This document shows, one piece after another, positions 1-8,438 of a stretch of DNA of 45,950 nucleotides. This DNA comes from Saprospiraceae bacterium (GTDB lineage: Bacteria > Bacteroidota > Bacteroidia > Chitinophagales > Saprospiraceae), in the NCBI GenBank assembly GCA_020627965.1, contig JAHDFX010000015.1, forward strand, positions 1-45,950. Direction: 5' to 3'. Position 1 is the stretch's first letter; every line of letters starts with the position of its first letter. The translations under genes were made by a program, and so were the position numbers. The notes below the pieces were generated by a model. It searched no databases. It worked only from the letters and a program-made list of their open reading frames with translations, and was not told the origin of the DNA.

Positions 1-167
1 GGTTTTTCTGTTTTATCGCTCGGTTTTCTTGTTTTTATTGGTGGAAGTGAACAACGTTTCGTGTACTCGATGTCCGAGCGTTTAACAGCATGTGCGTGTA
101 CACCATGTTCCATGCTGTTTCTACTCATTAATTTCAGGATTTACCATAACAATAATAAGATGACCAG
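1..167. other. Intergenic stretch, no gene seen
   Basis: No coding region is apparent. A perfect 9-bp inverted repeat AACAGCATG (84-92) / CATGCTGTT (111-119) encloses an 18-nt loop. It lies just downstream of the stop codon of the minus-strand gene fragment at 168-330, but no T-run follows it in that direction, so I do not call it a terminator. Confidence 0.4.
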
Positions 168-330
168 CTATTTTCCGTACCGTTTCAGATAATATTTCTC
201 ATTTCGGAATACGACATTTCTCTCTTGGATTATTCTCTTCCCTTTTTTGTATATCGTATGCCATTCTGGGACCAACTGGAAAATTTTCAGGGCTTCTTTT
301 TCCCAAACAGACAAGTTCGCTCCCCGCTCT
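168..330 (-). pseudogene. 3' fragment of a TonB-C-like protein gene split by an IS
   Basis: This is the last 54 codons of the gene whose 5' part lies at 2273-2876. Taking out the insertion sequence and one TTAA copy joins the two parts in frame, so that ...IINVSL runs into KERGANLSVWEKEAL. The joined tail has the pattern of TonB C-terminal domains: a conserved EAL helix, then a P-x-W turn (VPEW) and a basic GK(R/P) stretch before a last beta strand. It has no start of its own; an ATG at 366-368 gives a longer reading frame only because it borrows the inverted repeat of the element. The fragment is unlikely to be translated as a useful protein. Confidence 0.75.
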
Positions 331-2272
331 TTAACCCAAGTTGAATATGTAGCCCCCAACAATTTCATGTAGGAGCCTTTTGAATTTTGAAAAAGAAACC
401 GCTGTGCGGCTTATATTTGAGTTTTAGAGCTTTGTAAATTCGTCTTGCTTTAGGTTCTGGTTCGCTCCAATTAGCGAGTAAGAACCATTGTCTTTCTTTG
501 TTTGCAAATTCGGAAGTAATGCTTTTCTGTGTGTCCATAATTCTGACGATTTCCTTCCATGATGCTGTAATGCCGTTTTGCCTAAGCTGATACCGAATAA
601 ACTGAACGATGTTACAGGCAAGAGCAGTAAGAAATAAATGCGCCTGAATGCTTTCGTCCTTTTGATGATAAACCGGTCGCAGATTCAAATCGGTTTTACA
701 GCATCGGTTCACTGCCTCAATTTCACTCAGCGCACAATAATCTTTCCACGCCTGATGTAGGTTTGTTATCGGTTCGGATCGGCGAATAATGTAAGTGCCG
801 TTCCGTTTTTCATTGCTGGCATCATAATCCCATTTCAGGGCAGTAATGTTTTTACCATCATCCGAACACTGAACTTTAAAAGCTTTGCTTACCCGACCGT
901 ATTTGTTGCGCAGCCGACCGATGCGCTGATGCACCTGTCCAATACTTTTGTGTCCTCTGGGCTTGTCCAGACTATTTTGTATGGCACTCAGACCTGCTTC
1001 AAAACGTGCTTTCTGCTTGTTTACAATACCATCTTCTTTACGCTGTTTTGCCTCGCTTTTTACAAAAATAAGCCAGTCTGTATAAGTATCTTCTCCTATT
1101 TTAAAAGTATGTTTTCGACTTTGAAGCCACAGCCCGTATTCCTGTCCGTTTGATGTCTGATGCAGGAAGTATTCTCCCTGCTCAAAGTCAATTTCAAACT
1201 CCTCAAAACCACTTCTGACTACGCTAATGTAAGGAATCGCAAGACGAGCCAATTCCTCTATATTTGCCTGCGTACCTATTCCTGCGTCTGTTACTACTCC
1301 AGGACTGTCTTTGAGGAACTTATGCACATCTTCCAGCGTACCCGGTTCGCTTATATTACCCGCATAAAAATGGCTGCGACGGATAAAACCTGCTTCATTG
1401 GTCAGCAAACCCATACTCACCAGCGGTGCATCTGCACGCTTTTCTTTGCTCCGACCACGCTGTGCCAGATCACTACCCTGCATCCGACCCTCAAAATAAG
1501 TGTTCGTTAAATCATACAGATAACGTGTCTTCCCAAAACCCAGCAAAGCATCCATCCGTGAATATAAATAATCCTCCACCTCATCATGAACAGACCACCA
1601 GTCCAGGGCAGATCGACGCAAACCCTGACCGTGTACCTCCCTGACCTCACTCATCAGCGCCTTTGATGAACTGGCTTCTTCTAACCATAAGGCAGTACCC
1701 CGTTCTGATACAGGATGAAGCAAACGACCATGTAAATTTAACAGCATCCATTCCACCTGCTCTGGAGTCCACGACTCAAGAGCCGATAAAAAATCCTTTA
1801 TCCCAAGATTTTCAAGAACCTGATGAATAAGCCAGGAACCACCGCCCTGACGACCTTCCAGCGTCCGAAATGTACTCAGATCAATCGAGGCATGTTCTTC
1901 TGATTCCAACAAACCACCACTCACATCTAGACCATCCCCCACCTCACTGTGACCAGCCTGACGGCTTTTTAATTTACCCACATACTGAATGGCAAGGGAT
2001 TCAACCTCTGAATCCAGACATAAACTCAGATATTGACCACACAGCAACTGCTCCATCCGAGCAACAAGTGCTGAACGTTGATCCACATCCAAACCCGAAA
2101 GACTGCCTATATACATCAGACGATTATGCTTTATCTTTTTACCTTCACGTTTGTTCTCAACCAAATCATAGTAGATTCGACCACGTACTTTTTTTTCTTC
2201 AAAAACATAATGCAAGATAAATTAGATAAAGCAAATTTTAAAATTGGGGGCTACATATTCAACTTGGGTTAA
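331..2272 (-). mobile_element. IS1634-type insertion sequence
   Basis: The element has perfect terminal inverted repeats: 331-359 matches the reverse complement of 2244-2272 over 29 bp. The outermost four bases on both sides are TTAA, which is itself a palindrome and most simply the duplicated target site. That leaves 25-bp inverted repeats beginning CCCAAGTTGAATATG and an element of 335-2268, about 1.93 kb. One transposase gene fills it on the minus strand. Length, a terminal C and a single DDE transposase fit the IS1634 family. The TTAA assignment is supported independently, because removing the element plus one TTAA rejoins the host gene in frame. IS1634 elements are usually listed with slightly longer duplications, so the 4-bp value deserves a check. 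Confidence 0.92.
365..2215 (-). CDS. IS1634-type transposase
   Basis: A 616-residue DDE transposase that cuts and joins the element's ends. The N-terminal part (YVFEEKKVRGRIYYDLVEN) resembles the start of IS1634 transposases, where a beta-rich domain precedes the catalytic fold. Candidate catalytic motifs are YDLTNTYFEG (first Asp, about residue 236), VVTDAGI (second Asp, about 310) and a late E-x(6)-K segment followed by LRPVYH (about 520-540). That C-terminal RPVYH block followed by an EAHL-like helix (IQAHL here) is typical of IS1634/IS4-type enzymes. The frame is complete and uninterrupted, so the element may still be active. The start at 2215 lies 57 bases inside the right inverted repeat's outer edge. 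Confidence 0.92.
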   Translation of the reverse strand: MHYVFEEKKVRGRIYYDLVENKREGKKIKHNRLMYIGSLSGLDVDQRSALVARMEQLLCGQYLSLCLDSEVESLAIQYVGKLKSRQAGHSEVGDGLDVSGGLLESEEHASIDLSTFRTLEGRQGGGSWLIHQVLENLGIKDFLSALESWTPEQVEWMLLNLHGRLLHPVSERGTALWLEEASSSKALMSEVREVHGQGLRRSALDWWSVHDEVEDYLYSRMDALLGFGKTRYLYDLTNTYFEGRMQGSDLAQRGRSKEKRADAPLVSMGLLTNEAGFIRRSHFYAGNISEPGTLEDVHKFLKDSPGVVTDAGIGTQANIEELARLAIPYISVVRSGFEEFEIDFEQGEYFLHQTSNGQEYGLWLQSRKHTFKIGEDTYTDWLIFVKSEAKQRKEDGIVNKQKARFEAGLSAIQNSLDKPRGHKSIGQVHQRIGRLRNKYGRVSKAFKVQCSDDGKNITALKWDYDASNEKRNGTYIIRRSEPITNLHQAWKDYCALSEIEAVNRCCKTDLNLRPVYHQKDESIQAHLFLTALACNIVQFIRYQLRQNGITASWKEIVRIMDTQKSITSEFANKERQWFLLANWSEPEPKARRIYKALKLKYKPHSGFFFKIQKAPT

Positions 2273-2876
2273 GGGAAACATTAATAATTTCATTTGTATC
2301 ATTTGTTTCGATGAGAACCGGAACAGATATTATTTCGTTTGGTTCTATTTTAGGCAGTTGTTCCCATTTTGCATTTTCGTAAATAAATGCTTCAAATTTC
2401 CACGGGAATCTTGAATATTTTGTCTTTGAGTTGTCGTAGTTAAGCTTTTCGTAAAATTCCCCTAATTTAAATCGGAATGCTTCAATATGATGATAATGAG
2501 TTCCGCACTCCAACTCTCCTGTATACCAATCAACTTTCACCCTCTTATTTGTGAAATCCTTACCAAAAATTTTTTTTAAATTCAGACTTCTGTCTTCATG
2601 GCATATTTTTATACTTTTTAAATACAATATGTTGTCAATAATCTCGTATGTAGCGTAATGTAATCTCCAGCAGCTTGTTAAAACAGGAATAGGCTTCTTG
2701 TACATTTCTTTTAATATTTCAGCCTGCCTGGGGCAACTCGCTAGCGGAAGATCGTTGCCAGGTACACGGATTTTATATTCCTTTCCTTCAAATATTAATA
2801 TATCCGGTTGTTGGTCTGTAGCATAAAGCGAATTGGACAGAATAAAAAGCAGTAAAATGGTTGCCAACTTATTCAT
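2273..2876 (-). pseudogene. 5' part of a secreted TonB-C-like protein gene, cut by an IS
   Basis: The first 201 codons and part of the next survive. The frame continues three more codons into the inverted repeat and stops at 2259. A signal peptide is clear: MNKLATILLLFILSNSLYA, with cleavage probably after YA. The following segment (DILIFEGKEYKIR, then a YEIIDNILYLKSI strand) looks like a small beta-rich periplasmic or surface domain found in Bacteroidota hypothetical proteins. With the 3' fragment at 168-330 the intact product would be about 256 residues with a TonB-C-like tail (VPVLIETNDTNEIINVSLK onward). Such proteins are often periplasmic, but the substrate and partner are unknown. The gene is probably inactivated in this strain, although a truncated 205-residue product could still be made. 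Confidence 0.8.
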
Positions 2877-2951
2877 GATTCGTTTAATTTGATTAATTAA
2901 TTAGGAGATATGGACATTAGAGCGTGTTTAAAGTCTTTTCCCGAAACCTAA

Positions 2952-3197
2952 AATTTTCCTGATTACTCTATTTTAAATCCACTATTTTTATCAATATTCC
3001 TTGATAGTTTCTTAACAACAAAAAGGCATCCCTACGCCATCCTGCACAAAGCCCAGCAAGCCATTAGCGATCTTAAAGATGACCTTAAGATTAGGGTCGA
3101 AGTTAAAAACAGTATGGATACTATATATTTCATCTTTTTGCTTGTGGGAAACACTGAATATACGCCACAATATGGCGTATATATTCCTTATGACTAA
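2952..3197 (+). pseudogene. Possible gene remnant, no recognised family
   Basis: The plus-strand frame is open from just after a TAA at 2949 to a TAA at 3195-3197, about 81 codons, with no start codon until ATG at 3114. The part after about 3020 reads like real protein (HPYAILHKAQQAISDLKDDL, then IRVEVKNSMDTIYFIFLL), with amphipathic helices and C-rich third codon positions unlike the AT-rich flanks. It could be the 3' end of a lost or horizontally acquired gene. I recognise no family, and chance openness cannot be excluded. Confidence 0.3.
3158..3182. repeat. Perfect 10-bp inverted repeat
   Basis: ATATACGCCA (3158-3167) and TGGCGTATAT (3173-3182) flank a 5-nt spacer. No T-run follows on either strand. 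It overlaps the end of the possible gene remnant, so it could be an operator-like palindrome or chance. Confidence 0.45.
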
Positions 3198-3316
3198 CTT
3201 CAAAATCCTTTTAAAACATGCTAAGGTCTGCCTTTGAAGTTATTATCCAATCAAAAATACAGAATCTATATCAATCTATGGTTAAATATGTATTTTTTGT
3301 CGTGGTTCGCTCTCTT

Positions 3317-3335
3317 GAAGGTTCCCCGAACCTTC
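3317..3335. repeat. GC-rich hairpin, GAAGGTTC / GAACCTTC
   Basis: An 8-bp perfect stem closes a CCC loop. An alternative pairing GGTTCG (3304-3309) with CGAACC (3327-3332) overlaps it, so the segment could switch between two folds. It lies about 100 bp downstream of the arylsulfotransferase-like gene, whose mRNA would carry the complementary hairpin. There is no adjacent U-run, so classical terminator activity is doubtful. Confidence 0.5.
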
Positions 3336-3428
3336 ACCCGTCGGGATGTTCGCAGCAGCCTCAGTGTCGAAAGCATGGTCTCTCAGTGAGCCTTGCGAAC
3401 GATCTCGCCTCTCGCAGCGCAGCGGTAT

Positions 3429-4967
3429 CTACGGATAAATGCTTAGGCGTTCTGCCCGATGAAACTGAAAATCATCGACACCACTCAGACGAGCTTCGAA
3501 AATGACTTCTTTGGTCTGATAATCCAATTCAATTATTTTGCCGCCAAGTAAGCCATCACCATTATCGACTCCCCAGCCCGGACTGAAGAGAATATGACCT
3601 GTTTCTGGTAGATAGTCTACATCTGAAACTAATGAAGAATAGGTATCCTCTCCTCTTTCTTTACCATATTGCCAGATTTGCTGAATGGTTTTAGCATCAT
3701 CATCTATGGCATACTCTACCGCACGACTATACTTTGGGAAAGCGGCATAATTGCGGAAGCCACCATTGTCAAATAACATAATATTGCCGTTCGGCATAAT
3801 CATAGGGGCATGTTGAAACCAATTCCATTCAAAATCCATGTGATTATCAAAACCATCCAGTATATCCTGATCTGTAATAGAATTACCGGAAGCATCAAGT
3901 GGCGTCAGCAGATAATTATTCAGGTCTGCTCCTTGTCGGTTCGTTCCCCAGCCCAGATGTGTACCCAATATCCAAACCACCTGATTATCCTGAGTTAATT
4001 TGAATACACCCTGTCGCTGACAACTGACGATAATGGTATTATCACTTTCATCATAAATCACCGCATTGCCATGTACCCAGTCCATTGGCGAATTATTCAG
4101 CACATACACCCAGGCAGTACGATATTCATCCAGAGATTCTTTCAGATCCCATACATTAATAATAGAGCCACTTTGCCGGTCTATTTCAATAACCAGGTCT
4201 TTATGGGTCAAATTTCCATTGAGGTGCGTACTATTCGGGTCAGTAGCAGTCAGTAAAAAATTACCATTAGGTTTTTCCTGCACATTATGATGAAAATCGT
4301 AAGGTTCGGTCGACCAGGTATTAATCAGTTCTCCATATACCCCAACTTCATGTATGCTACGGGTGGCTGAATTACCAAAGTAAAAATTCCCGTTTTGCAA
4401 TCTTTCCAGTCCTACATCATAGAATAATTGTTGTAGAGGCGGGTAATTACTATAATCCAATATCCAGCGAATTTTGCCGTAGGCATCCATCATAAAAGGC
4501 ATATTAGGATTATAAACACCCCGATAACTGACCAGCGTAAGTCCGGGCTCCATTTTATCTATCTGCCGAATATCTACGATAATATCAGAGAAAACATCAG
4601 GGATTTCCTGCGTGACAATAGAGATTTCTTTTTCTTCCAATACGCTATCATCAGCCGACAGATAGTTGACCAATATTGTATTTTGATATTGTGGATACAA
4701 ACCCAAAACAGGTACACTATGGCTTGTGGCTATCTCATCAAAAGTATGTGCAATATTAGAAGCTTCTCCGTCTCTGCCTATCACTTCTACCCGAATTTTC
4801 CCCGGCACATCTGCTTCAATATCCAGTTGGGCGCATAATGGATTTACACCATATGGATTATAGGTGGTGGCAATGCGCATATTTGGAGTCCCGGAAGATG
4901 TGTCGTCTTTTTTGCAGGCTGCGAATAGAATTAATATGCATATTGTGGTAAGCGCTGTCTTTTTCAT
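3429..4967 (-). CDS. Arylsulfotransferase (ASST) family lipoprotein
   Basis: The preferred start is 4967, which gives a 512-residue protein beginning MKKTALTTICILILFAACKK, a lipoprotein signal with the lipid-bearing Cys at about residue 18. A longer frame reaches 5081 but runs into the upstream gene. The mature part has a short Ig-like N-terminal domain and then a beta-propeller of the Arylsulfotrans type. Supporting motifs are DFHHNVQEKPNGN, DWVHGNAVIYD and QHAPMIMPNGNIMLFDNGG. In the known enzyme a conserved His carries the sulfate between phenolic donor and acceptor; the His in the QHAP block is my candidate, by position only. The gene starts 25 bp after the GH92 mannosidase stop, so the two are probably co-transcribed. 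Many Bacteroidota ASST-like proteins have no tested substrate. Confidence 0.85.
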   Translation of the reverse strand: MKKTALTTICILILFAACKKDDTSSGTPNMRIATTYNPYGVNPLCAQLDIEADVPGKIRVEVIGRDGEASNIAHTFDEIATSHSVPVLGLYPQYQNTILVNYLSADDSVLEEKEISIVTQEIPDVFSDIIVDIRQIDKMEPGLTLVSYRGVYNPNMPFMMDAYGKIRWILDYSNYPPLQQLFYDVGLERLQNGNFYFGNSATRSIHEVGVYGELINTWSTEPYDFHHNVQEKPNGNFLLTATDPNSTHLNGNLTHKDLVIEIDRQSGSIINVWDLKESLDEYRTAWVYVLNNSPMDWVHGNAVIYDESDNTIIVSCQRQGVFKLTQDNQVVWILGTHLGWGTNRQGADLNNYLLTPLDASGNSITDQDILDGFDNHMDFEWNWFQHAPMIMPNGNIMLFDNGGFRNYAAFPKYSRAVEYAIDDDAKTIQQIWQYGKERGEDTYSSLVSDVDYLPETGHILFSPGWGVDNGDGLLGGKIIELDYQTKEVIFEARLSGVDDFQFHRAERLSIYP

Positions 4968-4992
4968 GTTATTTCTAATTTTTGTAGAAAAA

Positions 4993-7926
4993 TCATCTAA
5001 TAAAAATCTCATCTGCGAATATCCAGCATTTGCCCCCTGCACCTTTATGATAAGGTGGGCATAGGCCTCTATTCTTCGCAATGACTTTTATATAACGGGC
5101 TTTAGTACTCAGTTTTATACCATAATCTTTAATAATAGCCCCTTTCTCTTTTGGAGAAATTTCATTGATAACTTTCCCGGCTGGCTTGAATTTTTTTCCA
5201 TTTTTAGACACATAAAATTCCAGTTCAGTCGGCATAAATATCCAGGAATTTTCATCTTGCAGAAAGCCTGCTGTAATTTCAGAAATTTCCTGTTTTCGCC
5301 CCAGGTCTATAATGGCTTCCAAATTGATACCTTCGTAGCCTTGCCAGGAACCAGTACGAAAATCTTTGCCGCCTCTGATATAATCGACCAAAGCCATATC
5401 ACCTCCTGCCGAATAATGATCCGCATACTTCGTACCTAATTGAATATTTCTGTAATCCGCCATTCTTAAAAATTCACTGATTGCTTTTTTGCTGTCAATA
5501 CAATTGGGCTTAGTTGCCCAGGTTGTCAGGCTGGTGTTTTGAGTAATTTCAAATGGATTGGAATAAATATTCTGTGTATGCCCATTATCCATGCTGTAGT
5601 AGATAGTAGCATCAGGTGTAGCACAATCAAGGGCTATTATTGTAGACATTGGGAAAGCCTTGTCGCCTCTTGTAACAGCCGGTACAGCTACAATTTCCTG
5701 TCCGGCGATCTTACTTACAGGGCAGTGTTTTGCTGGCTTGCCATAAGTCGGACTGGCTTTTTCACCCATTTTGAAGCTTAATTGTCCGCCCTTGATAATT
5801 TGTTCATGACTTATATAGGTTTGTTCCAATGGCTGCTCGTTGAGTTGAGCAGATTGTATATAAATGGCATCATCTGACTTGCTGTCGGATTCGATACTAA
5901 ATGTTTTACCATTTTCAAGATGAATATGCACTTTGTCGAACCAGGGTGAACCTATAGCATACTGGTCGCTTCCTGGTGTAACAGAATAGAAGCCCATCGC
6001 ACTCAATACCAGCCAGGCTGACATCTGCCCACAGTCTTCATTGCCGGATAAGCCGTCGGGAGCATTGGCATACAATTCGTTCATAATACGTTGAACATAT
6101 TTCTGTGTTTTACTAGGTTTTCCGACGTAATTGTACAAATAAGCAATATGATGACTAGGCTCATTTCCATGTGCATATTGCCCAATAAGCCCGGTAATAT
6201 CTGCCTGATCTCTACCAGTACTTTTGCTATTCGCTAGAAAAAGAGCATCCAGATGTTTTTCCAGTTTATCTTTGCCTCCCATCATTTCTATCCAGCCTGA
6301 TACATCGTGTGGCACATAGTAACTATATTGCCAGGCATTGGCTTCAGTATAGTTAAAATTCACTTCAGCGGGATTGAAAGGGTAGAACCAGCGATTGTTC
6401 AGTCTTGCCCGCATGAATCCTGTTGAAGGGTCAAAAACATTTTTATAATACTGTGCGCTTTCATAAAACTCATCAGCAATATTTTTTTTGCCCATTTTTT
6501 CAGCCATAACGGCTATTGTCCAGTCGTCATAGGCATATTCCAGCGTTTTGGAAACACATTCGGCGACAGCCTCACCTGGCAGAAAACCATATTTGCGATA
6601 AGCATTTCTGCCTAGTTTTTTGTCTTTTGCACTGCTGACCATCGCTTCTAAGGCTTTTTCTGTATCATAATCCCGAATACCTTTTATATAAGCATCTGAG
6701 ATGACCGGAACCGCATGGTAACCAATCATACATTGGGTATAATTAGCGGCTAATTCCCACATAGGTAAAGTTCCGCCCTGCTCGTATTGTTTGATGAAGG
6801 TTTTGATGAAATCATTGGTACGCTCTGGTTCTATGATGGTGTATAAAGGATGTGTAGCCCGATAAGTATCCCAAAGTGAAAAAATTGTGTAATGGGTATG
6901 ATCTTTACTTTGATGGGTTTTCAGGTCGGTTCCCAGGTAGCGCCCGTCTACATCCATGAAGAGGTTGGGGGCGATCATATTATGATAAAGCGCTGTATAG
7001 AAAATAGTTTTCTTGTCTTTATCATCATCTTCAACCGTGATTTTGGAAAGCTGTTTGCTCCATTTATCCTGGCCAGCTTTTTTAACTGCTTCAAAATCCC
7101 AGGTTTTTAATTCTGCTTCCAGGTTTTTTCTGGCGCCTTCAATATCTACCGAAGAAATAGCTACCTGTGCCATCAGAGGTTTATCAGAAATACCAAAATT
7201 GAAAGCGGCTTTGATGGCAGTATTTCTGGTTTCCTTAGTGGTTTTATTCGTTTTACCAGCCACTTGAAAGGTACTATTTTGTATAGGTTGATTGAATTTA
7301 ATGACAAAATAAAGTAATTGATTGCTTGCCCATGCATTCGAGTGCCGGAAGCCTTCTAGCGAATATTCATCGACCTGCCTTAGGTAAGCATCAGTTACTT
7401 TATCTCTGTGTTCGAGGTCTATTAGTATCTGTTTTTCTTTCTTATTGTCAAATGTGTATTTATGGAAGCCCGTCCGTTCTGTAGCCGTCAATTCTACTTT
7501 AATATCATAATCATCCAGTTTTGTGGTGTAGTAATTAGGGGCTGCTTTTTCATTTTTCTTATCAAAAGCCGAGCGATAACCTGGCTTGCCATCTGCCCCA
7601 TTATTAAAGTGAGTTTTTCCGACATAAGGCATTAGCAATATATCTCCATAATCAGAAACTCCAGTTCCACTAAGGTGAGTATGGCTAAATCCGTATACAA
7701 TATTGTCGGTATAGTGGTAGCCACTACATCCATCCCAGCCTTCCAGTCGGGTATCAGGGCTTAGTTGAACCATTCCAAAAGGAACAGTAGCACCAGGAAA
7801 AGTATGCCCATGTCCTCCTGTTCCAATAAAAGGATTGACATAATTGAGTATTATTTCATCCTGTGCATTGATGAAAAATGAATTAATGAGTAATAAAAAG
7901 AAAAATAATTGATGCAAGTTTTTCAT
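4993..7926 (-). CDS. GH92 alpha-mannosidase with C-terminal F5/8-type domain
   Basis: A 977-residue secreted enzyme that would release mannose from alpha-linked mannans or N-glycan-like chains, calcium-dependent in the characterised family. A signal peptide ends near residue 21 (FFINA-QDE). GH92 hallmarks include GGHGHTFPGATVPFGMVQ (about 37-54), GFSHTHLSGTG, and GNEDCGQMSAWLVLSAMGFY (about 627-646), whose Glu is in the segment carrying the catalytic acid in Bacteroides GH92 enzymes; YAIGSPWF follows. After the catalytic module come a chitobiase-type beta domain (about 745-815, DATIYYSMDNG) and an F5/8 type C-like carbohydrate-binding domain (about 825-977). No susC/susD pair is adjacent, so this is not an obvious utilisation locus. 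It is first in an operon with the ASST-like lipoprotein. Confidence 0.95.
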   Translation of the reverse strand: MKNLHQLFFFLLLINSFFINAQDEIILNYVNPFIGTGGHGHTFPGATVPFGMVQLSPDTRLEGWDGCSGYHYTDNIVYGFSHTHLSGTGVSDYGDILLMPYVGKTHFNNGADGKPGYRSAFDKKNEKAAPNYYTTKLDDYDIKVELTATERTGFHKYTFDNKKEKQILIDLEHRDKVTDAYLRQVDEYSLEGFRHSNAWASNQLLYFVIKFNQPIQNSTFQVAGKTNKTTKETRNTAIKAAFNFGISDKPLMAQVAISSVDIEGARKNLEAELKTWDFEAVKKAGQDKWSKQLSKITVEDDDKDKKTIFYTALYHNMIAPNLFMDVDGRYLGTDLKTHQSKDHTHYTIFSLWDTYRATHPLYTIIEPERTNDFIKTFIKQYEQGGTLPMWELAANYTQCMIGYHAVPVISDAYIKGIRDYDTEKALEAMVSSAKDKKLGRNAYRKYGFLPGEAVAECVSKTLEYAYDDWTIAVMAEKMGKKNIADEFYESAQYYKNVFDPSTGFMRARLNNRWFYPFNPAEVNFNYTEANAWQYSYYVPHDVSGWIEMMGGKDKLEKHLDALFLANSKSTGRDQADITGLIGQYAHGNEPSHHIAYLYNYVGKPSKTQKYVQRIMNELYANAPDGLSGNEDCGQMSAWLVLSAMGFYSVTPGSDQYAIGSPWFDKVHIHLENGKTFSIESDSKSDDAIYIQSAQLNEQPLEQTYISHEQIIKGGQLSFKMGEKASPTYGKPAKHCPVSKIAGQEIVAVPAVTRGDKAFPMSTIIALDCATPDATIYYSMDNGHTQNIYSNPFEITQNTSLTTWATKPNCIDSKKAISEFLRMADYRNIQLGTKYADHYSAGGDMALVDYIRGGKDFRTGSWQGYEGINLEAIIDLGRKQEISEITAGFLQDENSWIFMPTELEFYVSKNGKKFKPAGKVINEISPKEKGAIIKDYGIKLSTKARYIKVIAKNRGLCPPYHKGAGGKCWIFADEIFIR

Positions 7927-8438
7927 GGTCTGAATAATATTAAAAGTATCTGATTATTAACGCATATGAATACTAAGTATAGATATTTTTTCGGATATTT
8001 TTTTCTCTATAAATTAAAAAAAAATTAAAAAAGACGAAACAACTTTTGAAAATGGGCGTAAAAAACAATTGTAAACTGAAACACACACTATATTTAACTT
8101 TTAACACACACACAAATTATTGATATGAATAACGATACTATTTTTCCATCTGCTTGTTAGTACTATTTTAAAGTACTACAAACATCCTCCCTCCTACCTG
8201 AAATTATTGCCCCATTAAGATAAAAACATAAAACATTAAAAACTATATACCTAGTGCCTTACCTGATATAATATATGGTAGGCGGCTGGATATAGATCAG
8301 TTATCAGCTTCTTCGGCTGGGTGGCCTTGTAATGTAAAAGGCTAAATTTATTGGACAAGAGCAACCTGGTAAAAGGCTAAAAAACGAAGAATCTGATGAG
8401 GAACATTTTTTAACATCATTCCCTAAATTCAGCTAATT
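7927..8438. promoter_or_regulatory. Divergent intergenic region and long leader
   Basis: These 512 bp separate the minus-strand GH92 gene from the plus-strand gene at 8439, so they must hold both promoters. I found no exact TAnnTTTG box on either strand. The first half is AT-rich with CACACA tracts (8081-8114); the second half (about 8260-8400) is more mixed and could be a long untranslated leader of the 8439 gene. A 13-bp direct repeat lies in it (separate entry). Confidence 0.4.
8334..8381. repeat. 13-bp direct repeat GTAAAAGGCTAAA
   Basis: Two identical copies at 8334-8346 and 8369-8381, 35 bp start to start, lie 58-105 bp upstream of the small secreted protein gene. The spacing is about three and a half helical turns, so the two copies would face opposite sides of the helix. 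The repeat could be a protein-binding site, an RNA element in the leader, or chance. Confidence 0.45.

Larger units (their letters stand above)
2877..3428. other. Non-coding stretch with remnant and hairpins
   Basis: No complete gene is convincing here. The stretch holds an open plus-strand frame without a good start (2952-3197, listed separately), a 10-bp inverted repeat at 3158-3182, and a GC-rich segment (about 3297-3428) with an 8-bp hairpin at 3317-3335. A 63-residue minus-strand frame at 3012-3203 overlaps the remnant and looks like its shadow. Confidence 0.5.

Noticed and set aside
168-368. A 66-codon minus-strand frame beginning inside the IS end
   Set aside because: Its first 12 codons are the inverted repeat of the insertion sequence. 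The rest is the 3' end of the interrupted gene, so it is listed as a fragment, not as a gene.
2100-2220. Long plus-strand frames within the insertion sequence
   Set aside because: They are antisense to the intact transposase and have no recognisable protein features.
3012-3203. A 63-codon minus-strand frame
   Set aside because: It has an implausible C-terminus and overlaps, on the opposite strand, a more protein-like frame. It looks like a shadow.
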